Source of the DNA: Streptomyces sp. TP-A0356
GTDB taxonomy: Bacteria; Actinomycetota; Actinomycetes; Streptomycetales; Streptomycetaceae
Direction of reading: 5' to 3'
Assembly (NCBI RefSeq): GCF_001417775.1
Contig: NZ_BBZJ01000012.1
Span: forward strand, 620,001-684,000
DNA: 64,000 nt
Shown: positions 1-8,685 of the stretch, one piece after another
Numbering within the stretch: position 1 is the stretch's first letter
How the letters are laid out: each line of letters begins with the position of its first letter
Notes under the pieces: generated by a model
The model's database searches: none
What the model saw: the letters and a program-made list of their open reading frames with translations, nothing else
Told to the model about the DNA's origin: nothing
Program-made: the position numbers and the translations under genes

Positions 1-37
1 GTCCCTTCCCAGGCAGAGAGAAGGGTCCGTCCCGTCT

Positions 38-766
38 ATGGCTGAGCTCGTCTACCGTCCCGTCATCGGTCTCGCCCTCACGATGTTCAAGGCATGGGAC
101 CTGAAGATCGACTGCAAGGGATCGGAGAACATCCCGCGCTCGGGCGGTGCGGTGCTGGTGAGCAACCACATCAGCTATCTGGACTTCATCTTCAGCGGTT
201 TGGCGGCGCTCCCGCAGAAGCGGCTGGTGCGCTTCATGGCCAAGGAATCCGTTTTCCGGCACCGGATCTCCGGCCCGCTGATGCGCGCCATGAAGCACAT
301 TCCGGTGGACCGCAAGCAGGGAGAGACGGCGTACGCGCACGCGCTGGACTCGCTCAGGTCGGGCGAGGTGATCGGGGTCTTCCCAGAGGCCACGATCTCC
401 CAGTCGTTCACGCTGAAGGGCTTCAAGTCGGGGGCCGTGCGCCTGGCCCAGGAGGCGGGCGTGCCGCTGGTGCCGATGGCGGTGTGGGGCACGCAGCGGC
501 TGTGGACCAAGGGCCAACCGCGCAACTTCAAGCGCAGCCACACCCCGATCACGATCCGGGTCGGCGAGGCGATCGAGGCCCCGCGCGACACGTACGCGGG
601 CGCCCTCACCCGCCAGCTGCGCGAGCGCGTCCAGGAGCTGCTGGAGGCCGCGCAGCGCGCCTACCCGGTACGCCCCAAGGGCCCGGACGACACCTGGTGG
701 ATGCCGGCCCACCTCGGCGGCACCGCGCCGACCGTGGAGCAGCTGCGCGCCGCCGAGGCGCACTGA
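38..766 (+). CDS. Lysophospholipid acyltransferase (PlsC family)
   Basis: Membrane-associated acyltransferase of the 1-acyl-sn-glycerol-3-phosphate acyltransferase family (242 aa), which transfers an acyl chain to lysophosphatidate or a similar lysolipid. The catalytic HX4D motif is present as NHISYLD (His44, Asp49). FPEAT at 115-119 and GVPLVPMAV at 141-149 match the later family blocks. The N-terminal 20 residues are hydrophobic and could anchor it. A purine-rich GAGAGAAGGG precedes the ATG. The exact acceptor lipid cannot be told from sequence. Confidence 0.9.
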   Translation: MAELVYRPVIGLALTMFKAWDLKIDCKGSENIPRSGGAVLVSNHISYLDFIFSGLAALPQKRLVRFMAKESVFRHRISGPLMRAMKHIPVDRKQGETAYAHALDSLRSGEVIGVFPEATISQSFTLKGFKSGAVRLAQEAGVPLVPMAVWGTQRLWTKGQPRNFKRSHTPITIRVGEAIEAPRDTYAGALTRQLRERVQELLEAAQRAYPVRPKGPDDTWWMPAHLGGTAPTVEQLRAAEAH

Positions 767-772
767 CGTACG

Positions 773-1465
773 TCAGGCGGGGGCGTGGACGGTGATCCGC
801 GCCCCAGGGCTGAACTTCTCCAGCAGTTTGGCGAGTTCGGCACCGGCCTTCTCGACCTCGGCCACCGGCATCGGGGCGAGGCTCTCCAACAGGAAGAGCG
901 CCGAGGTGGACTCCTCGGTGAGCCGGGTGCGCGGCCCCTGGCGCCAGTTCCAGCGGCGGCAGGTCACACCTGTCTCGTCACGCCAGACCACCTCACCGGC
1001 GTCCGGGTGCTCGACGGTCTCCTCGCCCGCCGCGACGGTCACGAAGTCCTCCTCCCCCGTGGCCCGCACGAGGCGCATGGCGCCCTGGATGCGGTCGAGG
1101 TCCTCGCCGCCGACCGGGATGAGATGGGCGACGCTGATCGCGTTGTACACGTCGACGAGCGCGTTGATCCGCGGCAGACCGGCATCCGACAGGGCCCGCT
1201 TCGCCAGCGCCTCGGCCGAGTTGCGGGTGCGGGACGGCTTGGCCCCGAAGGCCGTGTAGACCGCGCGCCACGCCGCCATGTGCGGGTCCTCGTGCGGGGC
1301 GCGCCCGCCCAGACGTGCGGCGAGCCGGCGAGCGGCGTCATCCAACAGGGCCGAAGTACCTTCGGAGCTGGGCCCGTTGACGAGTCCCTTCGCCTCGATC
1401 GCGACGTGCGCGAAGCCGGGCGCGAGGGCGCGCACCTCGTCGGACACGGTCAGGGTGAGTGTCAT
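773..1465 (-). CDS. B3/B4 (PheT-like) domain protein
   Basis: A 230-aa stand-alone protein related to the B3/B4 tRNA-editing domain of the phenylalanyl-tRNA synthetase beta subunit. The segment around residues 75-130 (PSRTRNSAEALAKRAL, then PRINALVDVYNAISVAHLIP) is the conserved core. Family members are thought to bind or deacylate mischarged tRNA, but this is inference. It is convergent with the acyltransferase, with a 6-nt gap, and appears monocistronic. The ATG at 1465 is the only well-placed start. Confidence 0.85.
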   Translation of the reverse strand: MTLTLTVSDEVRALAPGFAHVAIEAKGLVNGPSSEGTSALLDDAARRLAARLGGRAPHEDPHMAAWRAVYTAFGAKPSRTRNSAEALAKRALSDAGLPRINALVDVYNAISVAHLIPVGGEDLDRIQGAMRLVRATGEEDFVTVAAGEETVEHPDAGEVVWRDETGVTCRRWNWRQGPRTRLTEESTSALFLLESLAPMPVAEVEKAGAELAKLLEKFSPGARITVHAPA

Positions 1466-1674
1466 GGCCTGCCTAGAGTGCGGTGGGAAGCGTCTTCCGG
1501 AGGGTCGGCCGGTCGGGCGCGGCCTTGGGGACGCTCAGCACGACCGGATGAAGTTCAGCGTACAGGACTGGGTAGTCCACCTCACTGGACTGCGGAATGC
1601 GACCGACCGACAGTCAATGACTTTTCGATCGGCCGCATACCTATGCGGTCATCCCGGATGCTGTACGCCGGCGC

Positions 1675-2745
1675 CTACCGAGCCATCTCGTCCTTGAGTG
1701 CCGCCACGAACCGGTCCACGTCCTCCTCGGTCGTGTCGAAGGCGCACATCCAGCGGACAACGCCAGCGGCCTCGTCCCAGAAGTAGAAGCGGAAGCGCTT
1801 CTGCAGGCGCTCGCTCACGTCGTGCGGCAGGCGCGCGAAGACGCCGTTGGACTGCACCGGGTAGAGGATCTCCACACCGTGCACCGCGCGCACGCCCTCC
1901 GCCAGCCGCTGCGCCATCTCGTTGGCGTGGCGGGCGTTGCGCAGCCACAGGTCCTTGGCGAGCAGGGCCTCCAGCTGCACCGACACGAAGCGCATCTTGG
2001 AGGCGAGCTGCATGGAGAGCTTGCGCAGGTGCTTCATGTGGCTGACGGCGTCCTGGTTGATGACGACGACCGCCTCACCGAAGAGCGCGCCGTTCTTCGT
2101 CCCGCCGAGGGAGAGGATGTCGACGCCGACCGCGTTGGTGAACGTCCGCATCGGCACGTTCAGGGAGGCGGCCGCGTTGGCTATCCGGGAGCCGTCCAGA
2201 TGGACCTTCATCCCGTGCGCGTGGGCGTGCTCGCAGATCGCACGGATCTCGTCGGGCGTGTAGACGGTGCCCAGTTCGGTGCTCTGGGCGATCGAGACGA
2301 CCTGCGGCATCGCGCGGTGCTCGTCCTCCCAGCCGTACGCCTGCCGGTCGATCAGTTCAGGCGTGAGCTTGCCGTCGGAGGTGGACACGGTGAGCAGCTT
2401 GAGGCCGCCCATGCGCTCGGGGGCGCCGCCTTCGTCGACGTTGATGTGCGCGCTCTCGGCGCAGATCACCGCACCCCAGCGGTCGGTGACCGCCTGGAGC
2501 GCGACGACGTTCGCACCGGTGCCGTTGAAGACCGGGAAGGCCTCCGCCGTGGCGCCGAAGTGGCTGCGGACGATCTGCTGGAGGTTGTCCGTGTACGCGT
2601 CCTCGCCATAGGCGACCTGATGGCCGCCGTTGGCCACGGCCAGGGCGGCGAGCACCTCCGGGTGGGCCCCGGCGTAGTTGTCACTGGCGAAACCGCGGAC
2701 CTCCGGGTCGTGATGGCGACGCGCGTCGGTCTTGGGAGGGTTCAC
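1675..2745 (-). CDS. Low-specificity threonine aldolase (PLP-dependent)
   Basis: PLP-dependent beta-eliminating lyase of the L-threonine aldolase family, cleaving threonine or allo-threonine to glycine and acetaldehyde. The cofactor lysine is in SLGGTKNGALFGE (about residue 217), and the Asp that contacts the pyridine nitrogen is in KVHLDGSRI. I chose GTG at 2745 because it forms a GTGA overlap with the SDR stop and has GAGAAG just upstream; GTG at 2763 is an in-frame alternative. It is the last gene of a DUF6421-SDR-aldolase operon. Confidence 0.9.
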   Translation of the reverse strand: MNPPKTDARRHHDPEVRGFASDNYAGAHPEVLAALAVANGGHQVAYGEDAYTDNLQQIVRSHFGATAEAFPVFNGTGANVVALQAVTDRWGAVICAESAHINVDEGGAPERMGGLKLLTVSTSDGKLTPELIDRQAYGWEDEHRAMPQVVSIAQSTELGTVYTPDEIRAICEHAHAHGMKVHLDGSRIANAAASLNVPMRTFTNAVGVDILSLGGTKNGALFGEAVVVINQDAVSHMKHLRKLSMQLASKMRFVSVQLEALLAKDLWLRNARHANEMAQRLAEGVRAVHGVEILYPVQSNGVFARLPHDVSERLQKRFRFYFWDEAAGVVRWMCAFDTTEEDVDRFVAALKDEMAR

Positions 2746-3494
2746 GGCTTCTCGGTCAGCCACAGGCGGTTTCCGTTCACTTCGGCGGCGGGCTTCTCCC
2801 AGACTCCGGCGATGGCCTCGGCCAGGTCCTTGACGTCGGTGAAGCCCGCGAACTTCGCGTTGGGGCGCTCGGCGCGCATCGCGTCGTGCACCAACGCCTT
2901 GACGATCAGGACGGTGGCCGCCGAGGTCGGGCCGCCCTCGCCCCCGGCCTTGCGGAAGCCGTCGGCCATGGCCAGTGTCCAGGCCTCGGCGGCCGCCTTC
3001 GCGGCGGAGTACGCCGCGTTCCCGGCGGTCGGCTTGGTGGCGCCGGCGGCGCTGATCAGGACATAGCGGCCGCGGTCGCTGCGCTGGAGCGCGTCGAAGA
3101 AGGCGAGCGAGGTGTGCTGCACGGTGCGGATGAGCAGCTTCTCCAGCAGAGTCCAGTCGGCGAGCTCGGTGTCCGTGAAGGAGGCGCCGCCGCGCCAGCC
3201 GCCGACGAGATGGACCAGGCCGTCCACGCGACCGAAGTCCTTCTCGATGCGGCCCGCCCAGTCGCGGGTCGACTGCAGGTCGAGCAGGTCGACCGTCTCC
3301 CCCACGACGGTGGCGCCGCCGTGGGCGTAGCGTGCCGCGTCCACGGCCTCCGCCAGCCGCTGCGGGTCGTTGTCCGAGCCGACGACGGTCGCGCCCGCGT
3401 CGGCCAGCCGCTGCAGCGCCGCCCGGCCGGCGGGTCCCCCCGCGCCGGCCACCGCGATCACCGCGCCACTCAGTGCCCCGTTCCCGTTCCCCAT
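2742..3494 (-). CDS. SDR family oxidoreductase
   Basis: Short-chain dehydrogenase/reductase (about 250 aa). The N-terminal Rossmann motif AGAGGPAGRA (16-25) binds NAD(P). The catalytic triad is visible as Ser148, Tyr162 and Lys166 in AYSAAKAAAE. The usual NNAG is replaced by LVGGW. ATG at 3494 (MGNGNG) is preferred over 3554 because the extra N-terminal residues precede the start of the Rossmann fold. It overlaps the threonine aldolase start by 4 nt and sits 56 nt downstream of the DUF6421 gene. Its substrate is unknown. Confidence 0.85.
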   Translation of the reverse strand: MGNGNGALSGAVIAVAGAGGPAGRAALQRLADAGATVVGSDNDPQRLAEAVDAARYAHGGATVVGETVDLLDLQSTRDWAGRIEKDFGRVDGLVHLVGGWRGGASFTDTELADWTLLEKLLIRTVQHTSLAFFDALQRSDRGRYVLISAAGATKPTAGNAAYSAAKAAAEAWTLAMADGFRKAGGEGGPTSAATVLIVKALVHDAMRAERPNAKFAGFTDVKDLAEAIAGVWEKPAAEVNGNRLWLTEKP

Positions 3495-3550
3495 GGTCCT
3501 CGCCTCCCGAGCAGCGTCCGCTGCATCACCCGTACGCACGGCGCGGGCGC

Positions 3551-4948
3551 TCACGCGGCGACCCGCTCGGCGGAGTCCGCGGTGATGCCCTTGGTGGAGG
3601 CGATCACGTTCTTGAGCTTCTTGGCGAGCGCCTCATAGAACATGCTCAGCGGAAACTCGTCCGCAAGCACGTCGTCCACGAGCTTACGCGGCGGCTGGGT
3701 CAGGTCCAGCGCGTCGGGGCCCTTGGCCCAGCGGGACGCCGGGTGCGGGGCGAGGTAGGTGGAGACCAGCTCGTACGCCTTGAACCAGTGGACGAGCTTG
3801 GGGCGGTCGATGCCCTCCCGGTACAGCGTCTCGATCTCACCGCACAGCTGGTTGGTGATCTGCGGGGCGCGCTGCCAGTCGATGAAGAGCTTGTTGTCGG
3901 TCCAGCGGACGACGTCGTGCTTGTGCAGGTAGGCGAAGAGCAACTGGCCGCCGAGGCCGTCGTAGTTGCGCACCCGCTCACCGGTGACCGGGAAGCGGAA
4001 CATGCGGTCGAAGAGCACCGCGTACTGCACGTCACGGCCCTGCGGGAAGCCGTCGGCCTCCAGCTTCACGGCTTCCTTGAAGGCGGTGAGGTCACAGCGC
4101 AGCTCCTCCAGGCCGTACATCCAGAACGGCTGGCGCTGCTTGATCATGAACGGGTCGAACGGCAGGTCGCCATGGCTGTGGGTGCGGTCGTGCACCATGT
4201 CCCACAGCACGAAGGCCTGCTGGCAGCGCTCCTGGTCGTGGACCATCGCGGCGATGTCCTCGGGCAGGTCAAGGCCCAGGATGTCGACGGCGGCCGCGGT
4301 GACCCGGCGGAAGCGGGCGGCCTCGCGGTCGCAGAAGATGCCGCCCCAGGTGAAGCGCTCGGGGGCCTCGCGCACGGCGATGGTCTCCGGGAAGAGGACG
4401 GCCGAGTTGGTGTCGTAGCCGGCGGTGAAGTCCTCGAAGGTGATGCCGCAGAACAGCGGGTTGTCGTACCGGGTGGCCTCCAGGTCGGCGAGCCAGTCGG
4501 GCCAGACCATACGCAGGACGACCGCTTCCAGGTTGCGGTCGGGGTTGCCGTTCTGCGTGTACATCGGGAAGACCACCAGGTGCTGGAGCCCGTCCCGGCG
4601 GTTCGCAGCGGGCTGGAAGGCCAGCAGCGAGTCCAGGAAGTCGGGCACCTCGAAGCCCTCGTCGGCCCACCGGCGCAGATCCTTCACCAGCGCCTCGTGA
4701 TAGGCGGCGTCGTGCGGCAGCAGCGGGGAGAGCTCCTCCACGGCGTGCACCACACGACGTACGGCGAGCTCGGCGTCCGCGGGGTCCGGCGCGTCCTCGG
4801 CATCGAAGGCGATGGAGCCGTCCTTGGTCTGCCATGGCCGGATCTGTTCCACGGCATCCTTGAGCACGTGCCAAGCAGGGTGCTCGACCACCCTGTCCTG
4901 GGGAGGAACCTGCTCCTCCGAAGCCACCTGCACAAGAATTTCCGTCAT
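3551..4948 (-). CDS. DUF6421 family protein
   Basis: A 465-aa soluble protein resembling the actinobacterial DUF6421 family; no biochemical role is established. It is rich in aromatic and acidic residues (WTDNKLFIDWQRAPQ; FVLWDMVHDRTHSHGDLPF) and has no signal peptide or membrane segment. The histidine-rich segment MVHDRTHSHGD could bind a metal, which is speculation. It is the first gene of a minus-strand operon with an SDR and a threonine aldolase, so a role in small-molecule metabolism is plausible. The family name is from recall of the protein pattern, not a search. Confidence 0.7.
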   Translation of the reverse strand: MTEILVQVASEEQVPPQDRVVEHPAWHVLKDAVEQIRPWQTKDGSIAFDAEDAPDPADAELAVRRVVHAVEELSPLLPHDAAYHEALVKDLRRWADEGFEVPDFLDSLLAFQPAANRRDGLQHLVVFPMYTQNGNPDRNLEAVVLRMVWPDWLADLEATRYDNPLFCGITFEDFTAGYDTNSAVLFPETIAVREAPERFTWGGIFCDREAARFRRVTAAAVDILGLDLPEDIAAMVHDQERCQQAFVLWDMVHDRTHSHGDLPFDPFMIKQRQPFWMYGLEELRCDLTAFKEAVKLEADGFPQGRDVQYAVLFDRMFRFPVTGERVRNYDGLGGQLLFAYLHKHDVVRWTDNKLFIDWQRAPQITNQLCGEIETLYREGIDRPKLVHWFKAYELVSTYLAPHPASRWAKGPDALDLTQPPRKLVDDVLADEFPLSMFYEALAKKLKNVIASTKGITADSAERVAA

Positions 4949-5115
4949 GACCCATCCTCCACGGGAGTACCTCTCGTACGGACACCGTATGCGTCCGAGC
5001 TTTCTCCCAGCAAGAGGACCATCGGGAAATTATCCTGTCCGACACCGGCGACACCGCCCATTTTCCTGCCGGGCGCCGCGGACTCGACGACATCCACTTC
5101 ATGCCGCGGCGCCGT

Positions 5116-5152
5116 GCGGGAGCCGCTCGACGGCCGTACGAGCGGCTCCCGC
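5116..5152. repeat. Perfect 14-bp inverted repeat in a divergent gap
   Basis: Arms 5116-5129 and 5139-5152 are perfect complements (GCGGGAGCCGCTCG / CGAGCGGCTCCCGC). The 9-nt loop is itself nearly palindromic (ACGGCCGTA). It lies in the 488-nt gap between the divergent DUF6421 and GDPD genes, where neither transcript should end. It could be an insulating terminator, an operator or a small-RNA stem. Confidence 0.75.
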
Positions 5153-5168
5153 GCGCCGGAGCGGGGCG

Positions 5169-5220
5169 GCCGATGGCCACGAAGTGGCGGACGGCAGACG
5201 GTCGAAGTTCGGCCATCGGC
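5169..5220. repeat. 10-bp inverted repeat with nested hairpin
   Basis: GCCGATGGCC at 5169-5178 pairs with GGCCATCGGC at 5211-5220 across 32 nt. A smaller hairpin, GCCAC-gaa-GTGGC, is nested at 5176-5188. It is in the same divergent gap as the 14-bp repeat. The rest of the gap (4949-5115 and 5221-5436) shows no gene that I can support. Confidence 0.55.
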
Positions 5221-5436
5221 GCCGTCAGGCGGCGCGGTCAACACCTACGTGACGCGCCCACCCAGGGGTGACGCACGGTCGGCCCTGCGGTGCTGATTCG
5301 CGCCGCGCCGTGCGCCCATTGCCGCGTGTACGAGCGGGTTCAGCCCGCGGCCGGGCCACTAGGCTGCGGCCGAGCCGCGCCGGTACGGGAGCGCCGCGCG
5401 GCAGCCGAGCCGCCGTCGACGGAAGCGAGATGAACC

Positions 5437-6120
5437 TTGAACTTCCTCACCATCGGTCACCGCGGAGTCATGGGCGTCGAACCCGAGAACACCCTCCGGT
5501 CCTTCGTCGCCGCCGAGCGCGCGGGCCTCGACCTGATCGAACTGGATCTGCATCTGAGCAAGGACGGCGCCCTCGTGGTCATGCACGACGCCGAGGTGGA
5601 CCGGACGACCGACGGTACGGGGCCGATCGCCGAGAAGACCCTCGCCGAGCTGCGCGCGCTCGACGCGGGCGGCGGTGAACGCGTCCCCGTCTTCGAGGAG
5701 GTTCTGGACGCGGTGAAGGCCCCGCTCCAGGCGGAGATCAAGGACGTGGCGGCGGCGCGGACACTGGCCGAGGTGATGCACCGCCGGGACCTGGTCGGCC
5801 GGGTCGAGGTGCTGTCCTTCCACGACGAGGCGATCGCCGAGATCGCGCGGCTCGTACCGGGCGTGCGCACCGCGCTGGTCGCCAGTCGCTATGGCACCGA
5901 GGTCGTGGAGCGCGCCGTCGGCGCCGGTGCCGGAACCCTCTGCCTCAACATCCGCAGGCTGACCCTCGAAATCGTCGAGCACGCGCGCAAGGCGGACCTG
6001 AGGGTCATGGGCTGGGTCGTGAACACCCAGGACGACCTGCGGCTGGTTCGCGCCCTGCAGCTCGACGGTGCGACCACCGACTACCCGGACATCAAGCGCA
6101 CCGGCCGCTTCACCGCGTGA
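5437..6120 (+). CDS. Glycerophosphodiester phosphodiesterase family protein
   Basis: GDPD-family TIM-barrel enzyme (227 aa) that hydrolyses glycerophosphodiesters to glycerol-3-phosphate and an alcohol. The catalytic GHRG (His8), the metal-binding pair in LIELDLHLSKDG and the second catalytic His in VVMHDAEVDRTTDGTG are intact. There is no signal peptide, so it should be cytoplasmic. The start is TTG: an in-frame TGA lies at 5431-5433, and GGAAGCGAG sits 7-8 nt before the TTG. The nearby ATG at 5430 is in another frame. Confidence 0.9.
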   Translation: MNFLTIGHRGVMGVEPENTLRSFVAAERAGLDLIELDLHLSKDGALVVMHDAEVDRTTDGTGPIAEKTLAELRALDAGGGERVPVFEEVLDAVKAPLQAEIKDVAAARTLAEVMHRRDLVGRVEVLSFHDEAIAEIARLVPGVRTALVASRYGTEVVERAVGAGAGTLCLNIRRLTLEIVEHARKADLRVMGWVVNTQDDLRLVRALQLDGATTDYPDIKRTGRFTA

Positions 6121-6123
6121 ACG

Positions 6124-6687
6124 TCAGGCCCGAGGTTGCACCAGCGGCTTGACCAGCAGCTCGAACTGCAGGTCGTCGCGCTGCGGGACGCCGAAGCGAT
6201 CGTCGCCGTACGGGAAGGGGGTCATCCGTCCCGTACGGCGGTAGCCGCGCCGCTCGTACCAGGCGATGAGGTCGTCCCGTACGGAGATCACGGTCATGTG
6301 CATCTCCGAGACACCCCAGGCGGAGCGGGCCGCCCGCTCCGCCTCGGCGATGACCGCCTTGCCGAGGCCCTCGCCCTGGAGCGCGGGGCTGACCGCGAAC
6401 ATGCCGAAGTACGCGTGCTCACCCCGGTGTTCGAGCTGGCAGCAGGCGACGATCGTCCCGTCGCGCTCGACGGTGAGCAGCCGGCTGTCGGGCGCCTTGA
6501 TGACCTCGAGCACGCCCTCGGCGTCGGTCCGCTGCCCCTTCAGGATGTCCGCCTCGGTGGTCCAGCCCGCCCGGCTGGAGTCGCCGCGGTACGCCGACTC
6601 GATCAGCTCGACCAGCGCGTCGACATCGGCGTCGGTGGCGTCACGGAAGGTCGGTCCGGTCGTCGCGGTGGCGACGGCTCTGTGCAT
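6124..6687 (-). CDS. GNAT family N-acetyltransferase
   Basis: Acetyl-CoA-dependent acyltransferase of the GNAT fold, 187 aa from ATG 6687. The cofactor pyrophosphate loop is AVSPALQGEGLGKAVI (a Q/RxxGxG/A version), followed by the usual C-terminal AWYERRGYRRTG. GGAGAAG lies 8 nt before ATG 6687, which rules out the longer frame from 6801. It is convergent with the GDPD gene (3-nt gap) and divergent from a VOC gene. The substrate is unknown. Confidence 0.85.
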   Translation of the reverse strand: MHRAVATATTGPTFRDATDADVDALVELIESAYRGDSSRAGWTTEADILKGQRTDAEGVLEVIKAPDSRLLTVERDGTIVACCQLEHRGEHAYFGMFAVSPALQGEGLGKAVIAEAERAARSAWGVSEMHMTVISVRDDLIAWYERRGYRRTGRMTPFPYGDDRFGVPQRDDLQFELLVKPLVQPRA

Positions 6688-6729
6688 GAGCTTGCTTCTC
6701 CAGTTCGGTCGCGCGGCGCGGGCATCGTC

Positions 6730-6752
6730 GAGGGTAACCCTCCCGCTAGGGT
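6730..6752 (+). promoter_or_regulatory. Palindrome and -10 box of a leaderless promoter
   Basis: GAGGGT-a-ACCCTC (6730-6742) is a perfect 6-bp-arm palindrome just upstream of a TAGGGT -10 box (6747-6752). ATG follows 8 nt after the -10 box, the spacing expected for leaderless mRNA. The palindrome falls in the -35/-10 spacer, where a repressor would block transcription. Confidence 0.55.
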
Positions 6753-6760
6753 GCGTTTGC

Positions 6761-7153
6761 ATGGTCCACGTACTGAGCAGCCGCACCCTCCTGCGGCCCA
6801 CCGACCCGGAGCGCTCCCGCGCCTTCTACGGCGGGCAACTCGGCCTCCCGGTCTACCGCGAGTTCGGGACGGGGCCCGAGCGCGGGACCGTGTACTTCCT
6901 CGGTGGCGGCTTCCTGGAGGTGGCCGGCCGCGGCGACGCTCCGCCCTCCCCCGCGCTGAAGCTCTGGCTGCAGGTGCCGGACGTCGAAGCCGCGCACCGG
7001 GAGCTGGCCGACGCCGGGGTCGCGATCGTGCGGCCGCCCGTGAAGGAGCCGTGGGGTCTGATCGAGATGTGGATCGAGGACCCGGACGGTACGGAGATCG
7101 TGCTCGTGGAGATCCCGGCCGACCATCCCCTGCGCTACCGCCCGGGTATCTGA
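6761..7153 (+). CDS. VOC family protein (single glyoxalase-fold domain)
   Basis: Vicinal-oxygen-chelate fold protein of 130 aa with the paired beta-alpha-beta-beta-beta modules typical of glyoxalase and bleomycin-resistance proteins (LRPTDPERSRAFYGGQLGLP at the start, WIEDPDGTEIVLVEIP at the end). The final Glu of IVLVE is a usual metal ligand. There is no Shine-Dalgarno, but TAGGGT lies 8 nt before ATG, so translation is probably leaderless. The next gene is also VOC, yet the two share only the fold. The substrate is unknown. Confidence 0.8.
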   Translation: MVHVLSSRTLLRPTDPERSRAFYGGQLGLPVYREFGTGPERGTVYFLGGGFLEVAGRGDAPPSPALKLWLQVPDVEAAHRELADAGVAIVRPPVKEPWGLIEMWIEDPDGTEIVLVEIPADHPLRYRPGI

Positions 7154-7198
7154 TGCCGCCGACCAGGCGCGGGCTTAGCCTGCTGAGGGGGACGCTCG

Positions 7199-7230
7199 TG
7201 GTGGGAGGCACCTGTGGTGGGAGGCACCTG
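7199..7230 (+). repeat. 16-bp perfect tandem duplication of a ribosome-binding site
   Basis: TGGTGGGAGGCACCTG occurs twice head to tail (7199-7214 and 7215-7230), immediately before ATG 7231. Each copy carries a GGGAGG Shine-Dalgarno. Only the second is correctly spaced for the ATG. It looks like a recent slippage duplication. Confidence 0.85.
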
Positions 7231-7995
7231 ATGAAGCTCGACAAGCCGGTGACCGGCGGACCCTGCTGGACGGAGCTCGGCACCAGCGATCTGGAGGCTG
7301 CCAAGCGGTTCTACGCCGATCTGTTCGGCTGGCGCCCGGAGACCGACCCGCGGCAGGAGGCGGGAGGCTACACGATCGCGTACCTCGGCGACGCTCCGGT
7401 CGCGGCCCTCAGCCCGCTGTACCAGGAGCCGCAGCCGGTCGCCTGGAACGTGTCGTTCGCGGTGGCCGACGCGGACGCGACGGCCGAGGCGGTGCGGGCG
7501 GCCGGCGGCACATTGGTCCTGGGTCCGATGGACGTCTTCGACGCGGGCCGGTTCGCGGTCGCGCTCGACCCGGGCGGCGCGGCCTTCCAGCTGTGGCAGC
7601 CTCGGACGTTTCCCGGCGCGGGAGTGTTCAACGCGCCGGGTTCGCTCGGCTGGGTGGAGCTGCTGACCCGCGAGCCGGAGAGGGTCACCGACTTCTACAC
7701 GACGGTCTTCGGCTGGACCGTGAACGCTTCCGAGAACTACACGCAGTGGGGAATCGACGGTGCCGACTTCGGCGGCATGCTGGTCATGGGCGACCGGTTC
7801 CCGCCCGAGGTGCCGTCGCACTGGCTGCCGTACTTCGCGGTCGAGGACGTGGACGCCACGGCATCCGCCGCGACACGGGCGGGTGCGAGCGTCCTGATGG
7901 AACCGACTTCGGTCCCGGACGGCCCGCGCATCGCCGTTCTCAAGGACCCGCAGGGCGCGGTGTTCGGCATCCATGTCGCGGGCCAGGAGGGCTAG
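7231..7995 (+). CDS. VOC family protein (two glyoxalase domains)
   Basis: A 254-aa protein with two tandem VOC domains, roughly residues 1-120 and 130-250. Each begins with the TELGTSDLEAAKRFYADLFGW / VELLTREPERVTDFYTTVFGW pattern and ends near LDPGGAAFQLWQP or LKDPQGAVFGIH. This resembles actinobacterial glyoxalase-like proteins of the mycobacterial Cfp30B type. Its function is not assignable beyond a possible metal-dependent isomerase, lyase or binding protein. The start codon follows a duplicated ribosome-binding site. Confidence 0.85.
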   Translation: MKLDKPVTGGPCWTELGTSDLEAAKRFYADLFGWRPETDPRQEAGGYTIAYLGDAPVAALSPLYQEPQPVAWNVSFAVADADATAEAVRAAGGTLVLGPMDVFDAGRFAVALDPGGAAFQLWQPRTFPGAGVFNAPGSLGWVELLTREPERVTDFYTTVFGWTVNASENYTQWGIDGADFGGMLVMGDRFPPEVPSHWLPYFAVEDVDATASAATRAGASVLMEPTSVPDGPRIAVLKDPQGAVFGIHVAGQEG

Positions 7996-8124
7996 GGGCC
8001 GCCGGCCGGGGATTCCTCGCCTCCTGCCAGTCGCTGCCGGTGACGCTGACGGAGGGCGTGAAAGAAGGTGCGCCCTCCGGCCGGTGTCGACGGCCGAAGA
8101 TCGCGAAGTTACCGACGTGCGCGG

Positions 8125-8685
8125 TCAGCCGCGCGGGACGCCGAGCCGCCCCTCCAGCTGGATGAGCAACTCGCCGAGCAGTGTGGCGAGTTGGCGCTGT
8201 CCTTCGTCGTCGAGGCCGGACAGCACCGCCGACTCGTACGAGAGCTGCTCGGGCAGGATCGCGTCGACGAGGTCGCGCCCCGCATCCGTCAGACGGACGT
8301 GGGCGACGCGTCGGTCACGGGTGTCACCGCGTCGCTCGACCAGGCCGCGTTCGGTGAGGTGCTTGAGGCGTTTGGTGACGGCGGCGCCGGAGGAGAACGT
8401 CTCACGGGCGATCTCACCGGGAGTCAGCTCATGGCCGGTGCGCCGCAGCGTGCCCAGCACGTCGAACTCGGGCCGGGTCAGCCCGGCGCGGCGCAGCGGC
8501 GCGTCCTCGGCCTGCTGCAGAAGCGCGGCACAGCGGTTGACGCGGCCGATGATCTCCATGGGGCCGGTGTCGATGTCGGGGCGGACGGCCCGCCACTGGC
8601 GCACCACGGCGGCGACCGTGTCGTCCGCCGCGGCACGCCCGGCCGGGCCGCTCCCGGTCCCCGCCCATCCGTTCGCTGCCGTCAT
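8125..8685 (-). CDS. MarR family transcriptional regulator
   Basis: Winged-helix MarR-type regulator of 186 aa. The DNA-binding region runs through LTRPEFDVLGTLRR, LTPGEIARETFSSGAAVTKR and LKHLTERGLVERRGDTRDRR, the last being the wing. Its ATG overlaps the stop of the FUSC exporter gene by 4 nt (ATGA), so the two are translationally coupled. By analogy with MarR-exporter pairs it probably represses the operon through the AT-rich site upstream of the exporter and responds to an aromatic ligand. That link is inference from context. Confidence 0.9.
   Translation of the reverse strand: MTAANGWAGTGSGPAGRAAADDTVAAVVRQWRAVRPDIDTGPMEIIGRVNRCAALLQQAEDAPLRRAGLTRPEFDVLGTLRRTGHELTPGEIARETFSSGAAVTKRLKHLTERGLVERRGDTRDRRVAHVRLTDAGRDLVDAILPEQLSYESAVLSGLDDEGQRQLATLLGELLIQLEGRLGVPRG

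Noticed and set aside
3332..5296. A 654-codon open frame on the plus strand
   Set aside because: It is antisense to the DUF6421-SDR operon, has Arg/Pro/Val-rich low-complexity translation and no domain. It is a high-GC shadow frame.
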